Shown piece by piece: positions 13,801-25,900 of a stretch of 64,000 bases of DNA. This stretch comes from Cymbidium sinense. Taxonomy: Eukaryota > Streptophyta > Magnoliopsida > Asparagales > Orchidaceae. The stretch spans positions 61,292,266 to 61,356,265 of the forward strand of contig CM038222.1 of NCBI GenBank assembly GCA_021442155.1, in the 5' to 3' direction. How positions within the stretch are numbered: the stretch's first letter is position 1; each line of letters starts with the position of its first letter. Below the pieces are notes generated by a model that did not search any database, had not been told where the DNA came from, and saw only the letters and a list, made by a program, of their open reading frames with translations. Position numbers and translations under genes: made by a program.

Positions 13801-14268
13801 TAATAAGTGAGTGTCACAGGGGGCTTGCTCCCACATCAAAGTATCCTAAGACAAAATATTTGTGTTTGTGTTTTGTGCATGTGCTAAAAGGAATCAGATG
13901 CCTCTGGGGGACTCTTACACCTTCCTTATAACACGTTGGGGAATTTGAGAAATGATGCCACGGATGGCAATAGGAATTCCCACTAAGAAAGGATGTCACT
14001 AGGGGACTCTTACACCTAACTTAGTTATGCTAATAAAAATAAGATGTTGCTTGGGTTCTCTCACACCTATTCTAATAGCATCAGAATGTTGTGTTTGTGA
14101 TGTGAAAGAGGGATAGGATGCCACTGGGAGACTCTTACACCTACCCTACAACACATCATGGCGGATTCACAAGACAAGCAAACAACACTTTGAAAGAAGA
14201 AAAGATTTGATGAATGGAATCAAATTTTTATTCTTTTTATTAATGATTGTTTTCAAATAAGTTTTATT
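10838..14268 (-). repeat. 3' untranslated interior of the giant element with about 336-bp tandem repeats
   Basis: Between the pol remnant and the 3' LTR there is no reading frame of note. Instead a unit beginning near GATGAAyCCTrTTGGTTT recurs at 11421, 11755, 12094 and 12428 (spacings 334, 339 and 334 bp), with a more diverged fifth start near 12965. Each unit also carries 'gtgcctttc' and 'gggactcacatcttct' phrases, and the latter continue in degenerate form to about 13950. Tandem repeats in the stretch between pol and the 3' LTR are a known feature of Tat-lineage elements, which fits the assigned orientation and class. The first 580 bp beside the LTR show no purine tract on the coding strand. 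Confidence 0.65.
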
Positions 14269-14478
14269 TCATGGGTAATATTTCTTTAGATAGAGCCCAT
14301 TAATTGGAAGTATCAAGTGTTACCCTTTACAATCAATAAGTTGATAAGATCCTCCATGGTAGGCCTTCTCTATAGCATAGAGGCCTTCCCAAGTGAGTTC
14401 AAACTTACCTCCATAACTCGATGTTCTGGCACGCCCATAAGCATTTCTCCTACCATAGTGGTTTAAACTACTTTCCAT
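14269..14478 (-). pseudogene. Remnant of the C-terminal end of gag-pol (post-integrase tail)
   Basis: Read on the minus strand, this frame gives a segment with the order Y-G-G-K-F-E-L-x-W-E-G, then G-G-S-Y-x-L, and ends L-P-I-N-G-x-Y-L-K-K-Y-Y-P before a TGA at 14269-14271. This pattern (W-E-G-P, then G-A-Y-x-L, then N-x-x-x-L-K-K-Y) is how the polyprotein of many plant Ty3/gypsy elements ends after the integrase. One in-frame stop lies inside it, just after the Cys-Lys-Gly, and another closes the frame upstream, so it is dead. It is important mainly because it gives the element's strand. About 370 bp further upstream, near 14840-14865, a frame reads Y-R-Y-K-V-M-P, reminiscent of the reverse-transcriptase Y-x-V-M-P-F-G-L block. 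If real, this means RNase H and integrase have been deleted. Confidence 0.6.
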
Positions 14479-16750
14479 CTATAGAAGTATCAAAGTAGGC
14501 TTTTCAATGATTGAAAGTAGAATCTTGATTCGGAGAATTTTGAGATAGACCAATTTTGAAAGAGTTTAAACCAACTATATTCAATGTTGATCAAAGTCTT
14601 CCTTCACTTGGGTTGAACCTCGGAGGATACATCTCTGATGTTGTTTCAATTTATTTTGGATCCATCTTTGTTATCCCATAGTGTTTTACTACAAGCCTTA
14701 GAGACACCCCTAAAGTCATCCTTGTTGTATGTTCTAAGAGATTCAAATTCAAACTGTAGCTTCATAACCCATTGAAGACAACTACTTATATCGTAAAGAT
14801 GGTCTTCCTCTCTTAATATTGGTGATTAGAGAGAGGCATGACCTTATAGCGATAAACTCAAATGCAAATGACAAGTGCAAACAACTTCTCATTCTCTTGC
14901 ATTGTTCAACCCATCCTTGAATGAGGAGACGGTATGCAAAGAGGTTATGTCTATTGTAAGATTTGAAGTAGGCAATGTGGATTCCTAGTTAAAATTTTTT
15001 GAATCGACGCATGTGCAAATTTGAATATCCTTCATTTTTCTCGACTGGGAATGGTAGCATCTTCATTCTTCAATAAGGTTGACTTAAGACTTTGATCTTC
15101 TTCTTGAAGCGAATGCTCGCCTCAAAAGTTTGCAAAGTGGGGAAGGCAATAAGTTCAATTGAGTTTGTAGACTGCTTACTTTTAGAGGTGCATTGGGTAC
15201 TTCATTATGATCTCAAAATAAAGCAGCCTTTAAACTACAAAAGCAACCTAACCAAGTCGTTGGTATTTTATTTCTAATTTATCATATATGAGATGTTAGA
15301 GTGGCAGACCACCTTTATATTCTTTATAATACGTAACTGAAATCCTCATTGAAGACTTAATTTTCTTCTCAACTTTGGGGTGTATCCCTACTTGAGAGTC
15401 TTCAAAATTCTTTAAGCAAAGTAGGTAGACTAGGCAAAGAGAGATCTTGTGCCCAATACCTACTAGCAAATGATGAGTCTTCAAAATTCTTTAAGCAAAG
15501 TAGGTAGGAAGAGATCTTATTGCATACCTACTAGGCAAATGATGAGTCTTCAAAATTCTTTGTTAGAGGTTTTAGGAGCAACTCTTAACTTCCAATCCTA
15601 TAATGAAATAATAAAATTGGAGTCAATGTGCACATATACCTACTAAGTTTCTAGTCATACTATACATGAATCATCCCTTTGAATCTTTTTGTTTTATGGG
15701 CTATCTCCTCCTAAGACTTATCAAAAGTAGACTCAAAATTCATTTTGTATGTTTTCTTTACACCTCATACATATGATTCATCATTTTGGATTCCAAATCA
15801 ACGTGCATTATTGGTGTTTTACATTTTCTCTTTTTCTTTTTCTTTTTTTGTTTTCTTTTTTCTTTTCTCTTTTTCATTTTTTCTCTTTTTCTCTTTTCTC
15901 TTTTGAGTTTCGATTTATATTTTGTTTCTTTGGAGGAGATTGCTTGTCTTTCTTTTCCTTAGGATGCTTTATGTTGAATATGACTCAAGGAGGTTGCCAC
16001 TAACTGAGCAAAGAAGAATTAGGTTGAGCTCCAACTTAACACTTCTCTTTCTCCTTAGAAAAGGTGAAGATGCTCATTATTTGAATCAGTGGACAACCTT
16101 CCAAAAATAGTTTGAGATCTTAAGGTTGACCTTTAGAATAATGGTGTTCTTATTTTAGATTATAAAGTGCATTTCAAGAGGGATTTAAAATTTAATTATT
16201 TCCAACGACTGGTTTGCTTCCTTCTATGATATTGATCAAAGTTGTAAGACTCACATTGCATAATTGTACGTGATATCTTAGAGAGGTAGAATTGATGTCT
16301 ACCTACTCTTTTAAAGTGCCCAAAATTTCTTCTATTGGATTTGATCATTCTAACTCCTTGTTTATAGTGACACCCCGAATTAGAATTCTTGAAGACATCA
16401 AGTCCATCAATACCGCTATTTCATGGATCACGATCATTTTGAGAGTTGTCTTCTTTTGGGAATTAGGATTAAAGTTATTTGAGTCATACTTATCTAGAAT
16501 GAATAAGGTATACTCAAAAATCCTTATTAATCCCATTCTTAGCTCTTGAAGGAATTTTTATGGCCTTTCCTCCTTTGTGAGGGAAACTCAGAATCAGACT
16601 GTAGATCAAGCTGGGGAAGTGGCTCCTTGCCTGCCACCTCTTCTCTACTAATGGTCATGAGGACTGGAATCTCTACATTGTTGGAAAGAGAACCATATAG
16701 GTCTTTGCTTGAATATTGTTGCTTTGAATTGTTAAATTGATTTGATTGTT
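14479..16750 (-). other. Degenerate interior of the giant element, no recognisable gene
   Basis: No frame longer than about 127 codons exists here. The longest, on the minus strand at 16539-16922, runs into the hairpin array and matches nothing I recognise. A pyrimidine-rich tract of TTTTC units at about 15823-15910 is low complexity. A 60-bp segment is locally duplicated ('gatgagtcttcaaaattctttaagcaaag' type text at 15400-15560). The region probably derives from gag-pol that decayed beyond recognition, but I cannot show this except for the weak match near 14840-14865. Confidence 0.5.
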
Positions 16751-19450
16751 GGATTGGAACCCTCATTTTAGCAAATTTGGGTATGCTAAATGAGGTTCTA
16801 AAGATTTTGAATCTTTGGAGGAGAGACCTTGAATTTGATTTAAGTTTTAAGAACCCACATTCAAAAATTTGGGTATGTTGAATGGGGTTTGAACATTTTG
16901 GATAGACTTTTTGATCCTTCATAGGTTCATGTTATTTGAATTAGATTTTTTTGATTTGAGGACCCTTTCCTTTAACAAATTTGGGTATGTTAAAGTAAGG
17001 GTCAATTGATTTTGATTTTGATATTTTAGAAATTCACTCACTTAGCAAATTTGGGTATGCTAAGCAAGGTGTTTAAAAATAATTATTTCTTTTTGGTGAA
17101 TTGTTGTTTGATTTTGGAAATTAGAATTCTCACTTAGCAAATTTAGGTATGTTAAGTGAAAAATCCAAGTGTGATTTGCTTGATTTTTTTTTTTTTTTTT
17201 GAAAATAGGGTTCTTAGCAAATTTAAGTATATTAAGAAAATTGTAGGTGTTTCATTTGTTTGAAATTATTTTTATTTTTGAAAAAGAGTATGATCCTTAG
17301 CAAATTTAAGTATGCTAAGGAAATCCTTAAGTGTTTCATTTTGTTTTTGATGTGTTTTGAAAGTGGAGATTCAAATTTAGCAAATTTGGTATGCTAAGGT
17401 TAAAGTTCCTCTTAGTTTTGTGAGATGGAAATTTCATTTAGCAAATTTGAGTATGTTAAATGAAATTTCAAATGGTGTGTTCAAATTTTATTTGGTTTTG
17501 AAAATGGAAATTTATCCTTAGCAAATTTGGTATGCTAAGGAAAGAAGTTCCAAAGGTGTTTGAGAATTTTTGTTTTGGATTTAGAAACTTCACTTAGCAA
17601 ATTTGGGCATGCTAAATGAGGTTCTGAAATGTGTTTGAAAATTTTGTTTTGATTTTAAATTTGAAAACTTCACTTAGCAAATTTGAGTATGCTAAATGAG
17701 GTTCCAAAATATGTTTTGAAATTTTTTGGAAATTTTTGATTTGAAAACTTCACTTAACAAAATTGGGTATATTAAATGAAGTTCCAAAGTGTGTTTTGAA
17801 ATTTTTTAGATTTTTTGATTTGGAAACTTCACTTAATAAATTTGGGTATGTTAAGTGAGGTTCTAAATGGTGTTTGAAAAAAATTTTATTTTGGATTTGG
17901 AAACTCCACTTAACAAATTTAGGTATGTTAAGTGACGTTCCAAAATGTTTGATTTTATTTAATTTCTTAAATTTGGGTATATAGTTCCAAATGTGTTTAA
18001 ATTTTTTTTTTGAAATATGATTGTTGATTTTTTTTATTTTGGATTTGAAACTTCACTTATATTGTATTTAAATGAAGTTGTATTTTAAAATTTTGATTTG
18101 ATTTGGAAACTTCACTTAGCAAATTTGTATGTTAAATGAAGTTCAAAGTGTTTGTTTGAAAATTTTGATTTTAGGATTTGGAAACTCCATAACAAATTTG
18201 GGTATATTAAGTGAGGTTCAAAATGTGTTTGAAATTTTAGATTTTGAATTTGGAGACCTCACTTAACAAATTTGGGTATGTTAAATAAAAGTCCAAATGC
18301 ATTTAGAATTCTTTTTTTTTTTTTTTGGATTTTGAATTTGGAAACTTCACTTAACAAATTTAGGTATGTTAAATGAAATTCCAAATGGTGTTTAGAAAAT
18401 TTTGAATTTTGGATTTGGAAACTTCACTTAACAAATTTGGGTATGCTAAATGAAGTTACAAATGTGTTTTTGAAATTTTTTGGAAATTTTGATTTTGAGT
18501 TTGGAAACTTCACTTAACAAATTTAGGTATGTTAAATGAAATTCCAAAAAGTGTTTGAAAATTTTTGAAATGTGATTGTTACTTTTTGATTTTGGAAGAG
18601 AGGATTTCCATTCAACAAATTTAGGTGTGTAGAATGGAGATCAATTCATTTTTGGAATGTAAATTTTTGTGTGTGATTGTTGCTTTTTGAAATAGAGGAA
18701 TTCCAACTTAAAACATATGTGGGATATGTTTAAGTGGGATTTCCAAATTTTATTTTTATTTGAGAATGAAATCTTCATTCAATAAATTTGGGTATATTGA
18801 ATGAGGATGTTCATATGTGCTTTTGAAAAGTTTAATTTTGTTTGAAAAATAAAACTTCCATTCAATAAGTGTGAGTATATTGAATGGAAAGAATTCACAT
18901 GTGCTTTTGAAAAATTTTAATTTTATTTTTGGAAATGAAACTTCCATTCAATAAGTGTGAGTGTTTTGAATGGAAAGAATTCAAACAAGCTTTTGAAAAA
19001 TTTAATTTTTTTGGAATTTAATTTTGAAAAGATAATTGTTCATTTTATTTTGGAAAATGAAATCTTCATCAAAGTGAATTAATGGAAAGATGTTCACTTG
19101 TGCTTTTGGAAAAAAAATTTTGATTTGATTTTTGATTCTTGGAAAGATGATTGTTCAATTTAATTTGAAAAATGAAATCTCCATCAAAGTGAATCGATGG
19201 AAAGATGTTCATTTGTGCTTTTGAAAAAAAAAATTTTGATTTGATTTTTGAATTTAGAAAGATGATTGTTCATTTTATTTTGGGAATGAAATCTTCATCA
19301 AAATGAATTGATGGAAAGATATTCATTTGTGCTTTTGGAAAAAAAAAATTTGATTTGATTTTTGATTTTAGAAAGATGATTGCTTATTTTATTTTGAAAA
19401 TGAAATCTTCATCAAAGTGAATTGATGAAAAGATGTTAGTTTGTCCTTTT
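16750..19450 (-). repeat. Tandem array of about 30 imperfect hairpins in the element's 5' leader
   Basis: Units spaced mostly 75-110 bp apart each contain an inverted repeat around a short loop, typically of the form (C)TTAGCA-AATTTGGGTA-TGCTAAG. Checked examples: CCTTAGCA 17295-17302 with TGCTAAGG 17313-17320; ATTTCATTTA 17431-17440 with TAAATGAAAT 17457-17466; TTCCATTCAATA 18856-18867 with TATTGAATGGAA 18878-18889. The arms differ between units but remain complementary, while the spacer text (runs of T and A with 'gatttggaaac') drifts. The rightmost units shrink to CATCAA-loop-TTGATG (near 19070-19420). In the element's orientation the array lies between the primer-binding site and the decayed coding region. 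Function is unknown. Confidence 0.75.
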
Positions 19451-19880
19451 GGAAAATTTAGCTACTTTTATTTTGAAGATTCCTACATGTAACAATTATA
19501 ATAATTGTTAGATGAGGGTGATTTAGATAACATTTTATGAAAAATTATTTTATTATGTGCATTTTTGAAAAGGTGCTTTTGAAAAGCAAAGTTCTTTATG
19601 GAAGATTTTATTTATTTTTAGGATGAACCTTTCCTTATCATGAAAATGATAAGGGGGAAATCTTTAAAATATTTTCTTTTTATTTAGATCTTTTCATTTT
19701 ACCCATTGGGGAACAGGGTTTTAGGACCAACAAGGAATGCGTCCTAAAAATAGATGTTAGCTAACTCAACTCAAGAATGAAATGAGCTGAAAGAAGGATA
19801 GTCTTGGATTCATACCAAAGTATAAATCCTATCGATACTCAAAAATAACGATCATTTTCCAAAGATGGTGAGAGGAACCA

Positions 19881-19898
19881 TCTCCAGCGGAGTCGGCA
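19881..19898 (-). other. Probable tRNA primer-binding site of the giant element
   Basis: The minus strand reads TGCCGACTCCGCTGGAGA starting 8 bases inside the right LTR. From memory this differs at two of 18 positions from TGGCGACTCCGCTGGGGA, a primer-binding sequence common in plant Tat/Ogre-type elements. Its position and strand agree with the pol remnant. The tRNA identity was not checked. Confidence 0.6.
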
Positions 19899-19906
19899 GG
19901 AAAATC

Positions 19907-22900
19907 TGTGGTGAAAATTTTCCTCACACATATTAGAGTACTCAAATCTGGAGAAAGAAAGAAAAACTATACATGAAATTCATCTTGGTAAGATGCCACA
20001 AATCGTATAAACTTATCAAGTGATGGATCATCATGGAAATAGTATACTATCTCAAAAGGCAGTCACTACCCTTTAATGGAAACCAATCACCAATAAGGAC
20101 TCCCGATGATGCATATGTACGAGATTCTTCCCACATGAAAAAGTAAAGCGGTTTATTTTAAAGTTCATTAAGTTCCTATGCAAGCCCCATAGTTAATTAC
20201 ATCCAGATGGAATCCTTAGGAAAACTCTCGATTAAGGCAAATGATCATTGTCTCTAAAGATTTCAACAAGAAGGACTATCAATTGATTAGTTTATTTTTG
20301 AAGATCAAATGGGATTGATCAAAGAGAGATTTATTATCAAAGCTAAATGAGAATAAATAGGAGATGCTCATGATGCTATGAAACCTAGCAAGCATCTTAA
20401 ACTATCTTATAGTTTGGCTTTACATTTTAGAAATTGACTTAGTTCATTTGCGTTGCATTTTCATTAAAAATTTAGGACTTATGATTCCTTAACACAAGAT
20501 TAAGGAAATGCCTAAGACGTGAGAAATTTTGCTTATGGCCCACAAAGGGGAGAAACAATCTCAAAACCTAAATCTAGAGAGTTTCGGCAAGGGCCAGAAG
20601 CACAACCTAAATCTAAGGCAAAATGATAATTGGTTTTGCCTCCACGAGGAGGACAAATCCACGACTTACAACTGGGTGGCCACCTAACTCCTCTGATTTT
20701 AAATTCATGTAGGTAAGTCTTTATGCTTAATGCAAGATAGTTAGGCTATTTTTATTTAGAAAGAGACTAAGTCCTTAAACTCACTCCCTAAAGAGACTAG
20801 ATCATAAAGGTATGCAAATGACCTAAATCTAATGCAATTCAAATTTCATTTTATTTATCATTTTGGACAATTATTTTGACTCATAGATTTTTATGCTAAT
20901 GCATGAAAAAAAGATTATTGGCCAAAATCAGAAGGGAGGAGGTGAGTTTCCACCACGACCTCAAAGGTCAAGCGGGTTCTCTCGGCAAAGGTGGAAGCCC
21001 TTCAAGAGTGAAATAAGATGCATTTGTGCATGATATTATAAAGAAATGCTCATCCAACTAAGAGGTTTCTAAATATTTTATCTTGATTTTTAAACCTAAG
21101 CTTTAGGTGAGGTTATGAGTTATTTTAGTTTTATTTTAAGTTATTAAGTTGGGTAAAATATTTATTTTTTCCTAAAGAGTCTAATCCTCATCCAGGCTAT
21201 ACATAAAGCAAGGAAGAAACTAGAAAAGCATGCCACTTAATGCAAATAAACAAATCATCAATCAATTTATAAAGCTAAGCACAAAAGAATAAATAATTTG
21301 TGGTCACAACAAAAATATCAAATTGGGTAAACTATACAACCCAGATTATAAATGAATTTAATTATAATTAAGCAAAAGAAATTCATTATTATGAGGGTCT
21401 TCAAGCTTTCTTTCTTCTTTCTTCTTTTCTTCCTTTCTTCTTTTGGTTCCTTCTTTTGGATGGTTGAAAGGTAGATGCTTCAAGGCTTCACATGGTGCAT
21501 AATATGGGATCTTATGACCAAGTCTCATCCTAATTCCCATAATAAATCATTCCAAAATCCTATTTTTACAAATTTTAACATGAAAAGAAAAAGTAGAAAT
21601 TTAACTAAAACTTGCAAAACAAAGGTTAGTTAAATCACACCACACAAATCCCAAGCAGGTATATTGGACTTATGAGCCCACACATGGGTGACTAAGTCCA
21701 CTAATATGGATTATGCTTAGGTATAAGCAAAAAAGTATTTATATTTTTTTTATTATGATAGCACCCTTTAGCACAATCCCAAAAGAATAGTTAGACTAAG
21801 CATCCTACCATTCATTCTATGAGCATACACCAACATCAGTCTATTCATCATAAAATAAAATATAATATCAAACCATGCACCGGCCAAATCAAAGGTTAGA
21901 AGTGGTAACTTAGGCTAATGTGTGTGCTTTGAAGGTATGTGTGGTATGCTTAGCTTAGGACTTTGGGTTAAAATTTTCTAAGTGTGAAGAACATGTTCAA
22001 CTTAGAGGAGGGTTTCATTTAAGTTGTTTAAATATTTTGGGTTTATTTTATTTCATGTTTTAATTTGGTTTAATAAACAATTAATTACTAAGTTATGAAG
22101 AGGAAAGAGAGAACTTCTCTTTCCTTCCTAACCTAAGTAATTTTTTAAGGTAAGTTACATTTTAATTTCATTTAGGTGAATATTTTGATTAAATCTTTTA
22201 ATTAATACTAAGTTTAAATGAACTCTAAACAAACCTTATTCAAAAAGAAAGGCATTTTAAGATTAAATAAAATGAATTAAAATTCACATAACACTCATTA
22301 CTTCATTTCTTTCCCAACATATATAACATGCATATAGATGGACCCTAAGCATCTCTATACATGCAAATGAGAATAATTAACGCATTTTATGATGCATGCT
22401 AAGTAATTAATTTAAGGAAATTTAGAAGTTAAACATGTATGATTTTCTTAAGTAGAAAAGTTTTTCCTTATCCAAAATTTTACATACATACATGAAAGTA
22501 AAAAAGGCATAAGTGAGTACAGCATTTGTTAACTAGAGTGTAAGGTATAAAACCTACTTAGAGTACTTAAAGTCTAAACTCGGGTTGTCTAATATACCAC
22601 TTTCCTTAAATACAAACACATGTATAAAAGAAATGAGATGGAAAAGGAATATGCAAAAGTTGTTTCATAGATTTATTTTCTTTATGCAATTTATTCATGC
22701 AAGTGTAGGCAATATTTCTTAGATGATAGCATAGGGATGAATAGGGTATAGAATTAAGTAAGTGTTGGGTTCTTTTCAAATGAACCCTACATCTTACCAA
22801 CTCCTATTCAAAACTATGCTAACATAAGAAAGAAAGAAAGGCTACACTAAACATGACTTTATAATTTATCACATATAAGCTTATAATTAAGATATGAATA

Positions 22901-25900
22901 GCACACGTTCAAATTTAATATTTCATTTATAAGTTTTGAAAATATTTTTGGATTTAGTAGTGATAATAGCCATTCATATTTTACTTTAGCCAACACATGC
23001 ACATTTGACATAAAGTAAATAATTTTTATTTTAAAATTTGAAACATGAAATTATGAATGCATGAATCACATGACATACAACTTAACATGTTGGGAGACAT
23101 ATGAACAAACTACTTAAATCCTAAAGACATTCTTAAGGAATAAGAAAATTTAGAATAAATCAAAGTGAATTTCAAAATGATTTTTTGTTTAGTTTGAAGT
23201 TTGATTTAATTTTGAAAGGTGAGATGAGTTTGATGTTCTAACCCATTCCACATGTGTTTATATTTTTTTTAATTTTCGATAATTAAATCCATTTTTAAGC
23301 ATTGATTAGGTTAAGGTATGAATTGACTAATTAACCCTTACCTACACACCACTTAGAAAATTAACTAAGTAATTGAGCCAATGAGATGACATAAAACCCA
23401 CAAGGAATTTAAATTTGTAATGCACCTAATAATGAAAAGGCTTAATGCAATTTGGCTCACAATTAAAAGTTAATTAAGCTAAGGGGTTTAGCTTAAGTAC
23501 TTTTAAAACACCCTTCACACTTATGAAAGGGGTTTTAATTTCCTTAATTGAACTTAGGCTATTAAACACTAATCTACCCAAGGTAGATTAATTAAGTTAT
23601 GGAATTTTTAGAATTTTTTGAAAATTGATTAAGGGGTGATTAATTAATTAATTAAGAGGGATTAAGGAGAGAAAAGGGGTTTAGGGAATAGCTTGGAAAT
23701 GCCCCAAAATTATTCCATAAAACCTACTCACTGGATCGACCTTAATCAAACTTAATCATAGGATAAATCCACTAATCACACCTTAATTATCCTTAATTAC
23801 ATAAAAGGGGGGTAATTAGAGAATGAAATAGAAATTTTCCCAATTAAGGCCTCAATAAATCTCAAAAAAATTAAGGGAGGTAGAGGTCATCCCCTAAAAT
23901 GAAATATAGAAATTTGAGAATAATTGATTACCTAATTAAGGAATAATTAGCTAATTAAAGTTCTCAAAGAAACCCAAATTCAGAGAAAGGGGGAATTCAA
24001 AATCCATTGAGAATATCTTTAAAATATTTTAGATGAAATTATCCATAGCATTTTTCTTTTATTTTTTTGATTTTTCTATGAAGAGTTATGAATTTTTTGA
24101 AGTTCTAAGTGAATTAGAATTAATTAGGCATTTTATTAACCAACTAATCCCTCATATGGCGGCGTGTGGCGGCGGTCGCGCTTTACACGTCGCGGTGAGT
24201 TTACTTAAATGTCATCCAAATGGTGGCGGTGCGTTTATATTCCTTGGTCGATCAAAGATGATCGAGAATTACTGATTTATAAAATGGATGATATATAAAT
24301 GTGAGAATAATCTCGACCATCCATAAAATGCGATGGATGGAAAGATTCATCCAGCTAGAATTCCATGATCCAGATCGATTGAGCATGGAATCATTCAGAC
24401 TCAACCCACACCATCTAAAGAATAGACCAATCAAATGGATTTCATGCAATGAAAATTTCTTTCACAAAGGACCAACACTCTGAAGTGGTGGAAAATTCAC
24501 ATACATCATCAGGTGATCTGTTCGATGGAGGTACCGTCTGGTGGACAAGCACATTGAAGTTCAAGCCTTGAGGTTGAGTGGATCAGTGGGTGGACCAACT
24601 CCTCTTCAAGATCTTTGCGGCTTTGATTGAATTGAGCTCTTCCTTGCCTTTAGAACTTTGGAGAAAGCTTAGGCCATTTTGACTTAGCTTTGGATTAATT
24701 TGGAGTGTGGAAGAAATTGGCTCTTCAATGGACCTCCCCTGTTTTGCATGCAAAGAAGAATGAATTCAAATCCTCTAAGACCAGGGAAAGCTCTGATTCT
24801 TGGTTCTGCTCCAATCGATCAAGAGTGAAGTGAAATTTCATGAATTAGAGTATATCTCCATGGATGACGGTACATTGTTACATTTTGATCCAATTGACCA
24901 TATGGGTGAGATTTGATGTTTGATCATTGCACATGGTTGGTTTTCCTGGAGTGGAATGAACATGTGCTTGAAATTGAGCTTAGGGAGTTTGAAATTCAAT
25001 ACATAGGTGGTGGTTTGGTCTATGGGCCAAATGGGCTAACCCATTGGGTTGGGTGCACCACTCATAACTAAGTCTCCTTGAGCTTTTAGGAAAGCCTCAA
25101 GTGATTGTGAAGTGTATGACCAAAATACTCATGGGTTAGGCAAAAATTTGTTCTATGGCCTAGGGTAAAATGGTCATTTTGCTATTTTTTCACTTTGGTA
25201 TGTTTGGTATGTGAGAAAATAGGTTTGAAGTTTCATTGGATTTGGAATCCATTTGATAGGGTTTGGCTCATGTTGACCCATTTAGGTCAAAATGGGTCAA
25301 CTTGGGTCAAGTTGACCAATTGGTCAAATTGGGTCAACCAAGGGTCGGTCAAACCAGTTATATATGACCATTTGAAATATTTTGGTGCCTTTGGTTTGAT
25401 TCAATTTGGATTAGATTTAGTTTTGGCTCATATGACTCATTTAGGTCAAATGGGTCAATTTGACCTATTTGGCTTAGGTCAAGGGCAGGTTCAGGTTAGG
25501 TTAGTCATATGGAGTGGATTGGTATATTTGTTTCCAATCAATTTGGGTTAAGTTCAATTTTGGCTCAACATGACCCCTTTAGGTCATGTTGGGTCTAAGG
25601 TCAATTTGGGCTAGGGCTAGTTGGCCAATTGAGGCTTTGGTCAAGTTCCAAGTGATTTGGAATGGACTTGACCCATTGGTAATCAATTTGGCTTAGATCA
25701 AGTTTTGACACATTTTGACCTTTAGGTCAAAATGGGTCAACTGGAAAGTGGGCCAATTAGGCTAGGTTAGGCTCAAATGTTGGCTTGGTCAAGTTCAAAC
25801 ATAGGTCATGAGTGAACTTAGATCAATGGTTTCAATCAATTTGGCCTATGGTGGAATTTGGCTATATAAGGTTTCATTTTAGGTTAAGTGTTGACTTGGT

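Noticed and set aside
15749..16003. Phe-rich frame resembling a membrane protein
   Set aside because: It is produced by a TTTTC low-complexity tract, not by a real hydrophobic segment.
16539..16922. 127-codon minus-strand frame in the giant element
   Set aside because: It runs into the hairpin array, resembles no gag or pol domain I can name, and has no counterpart elsewhere in the window.
16750..19450. Regularly spaced repeats suggesting a CRISPR-like array
   Set aside because: The repeats are hairpins of changing sequence with AT-rich, related spacers, in plant nuclear DNA inside a retrotransposon; there are no identical repeats with unique spacers.
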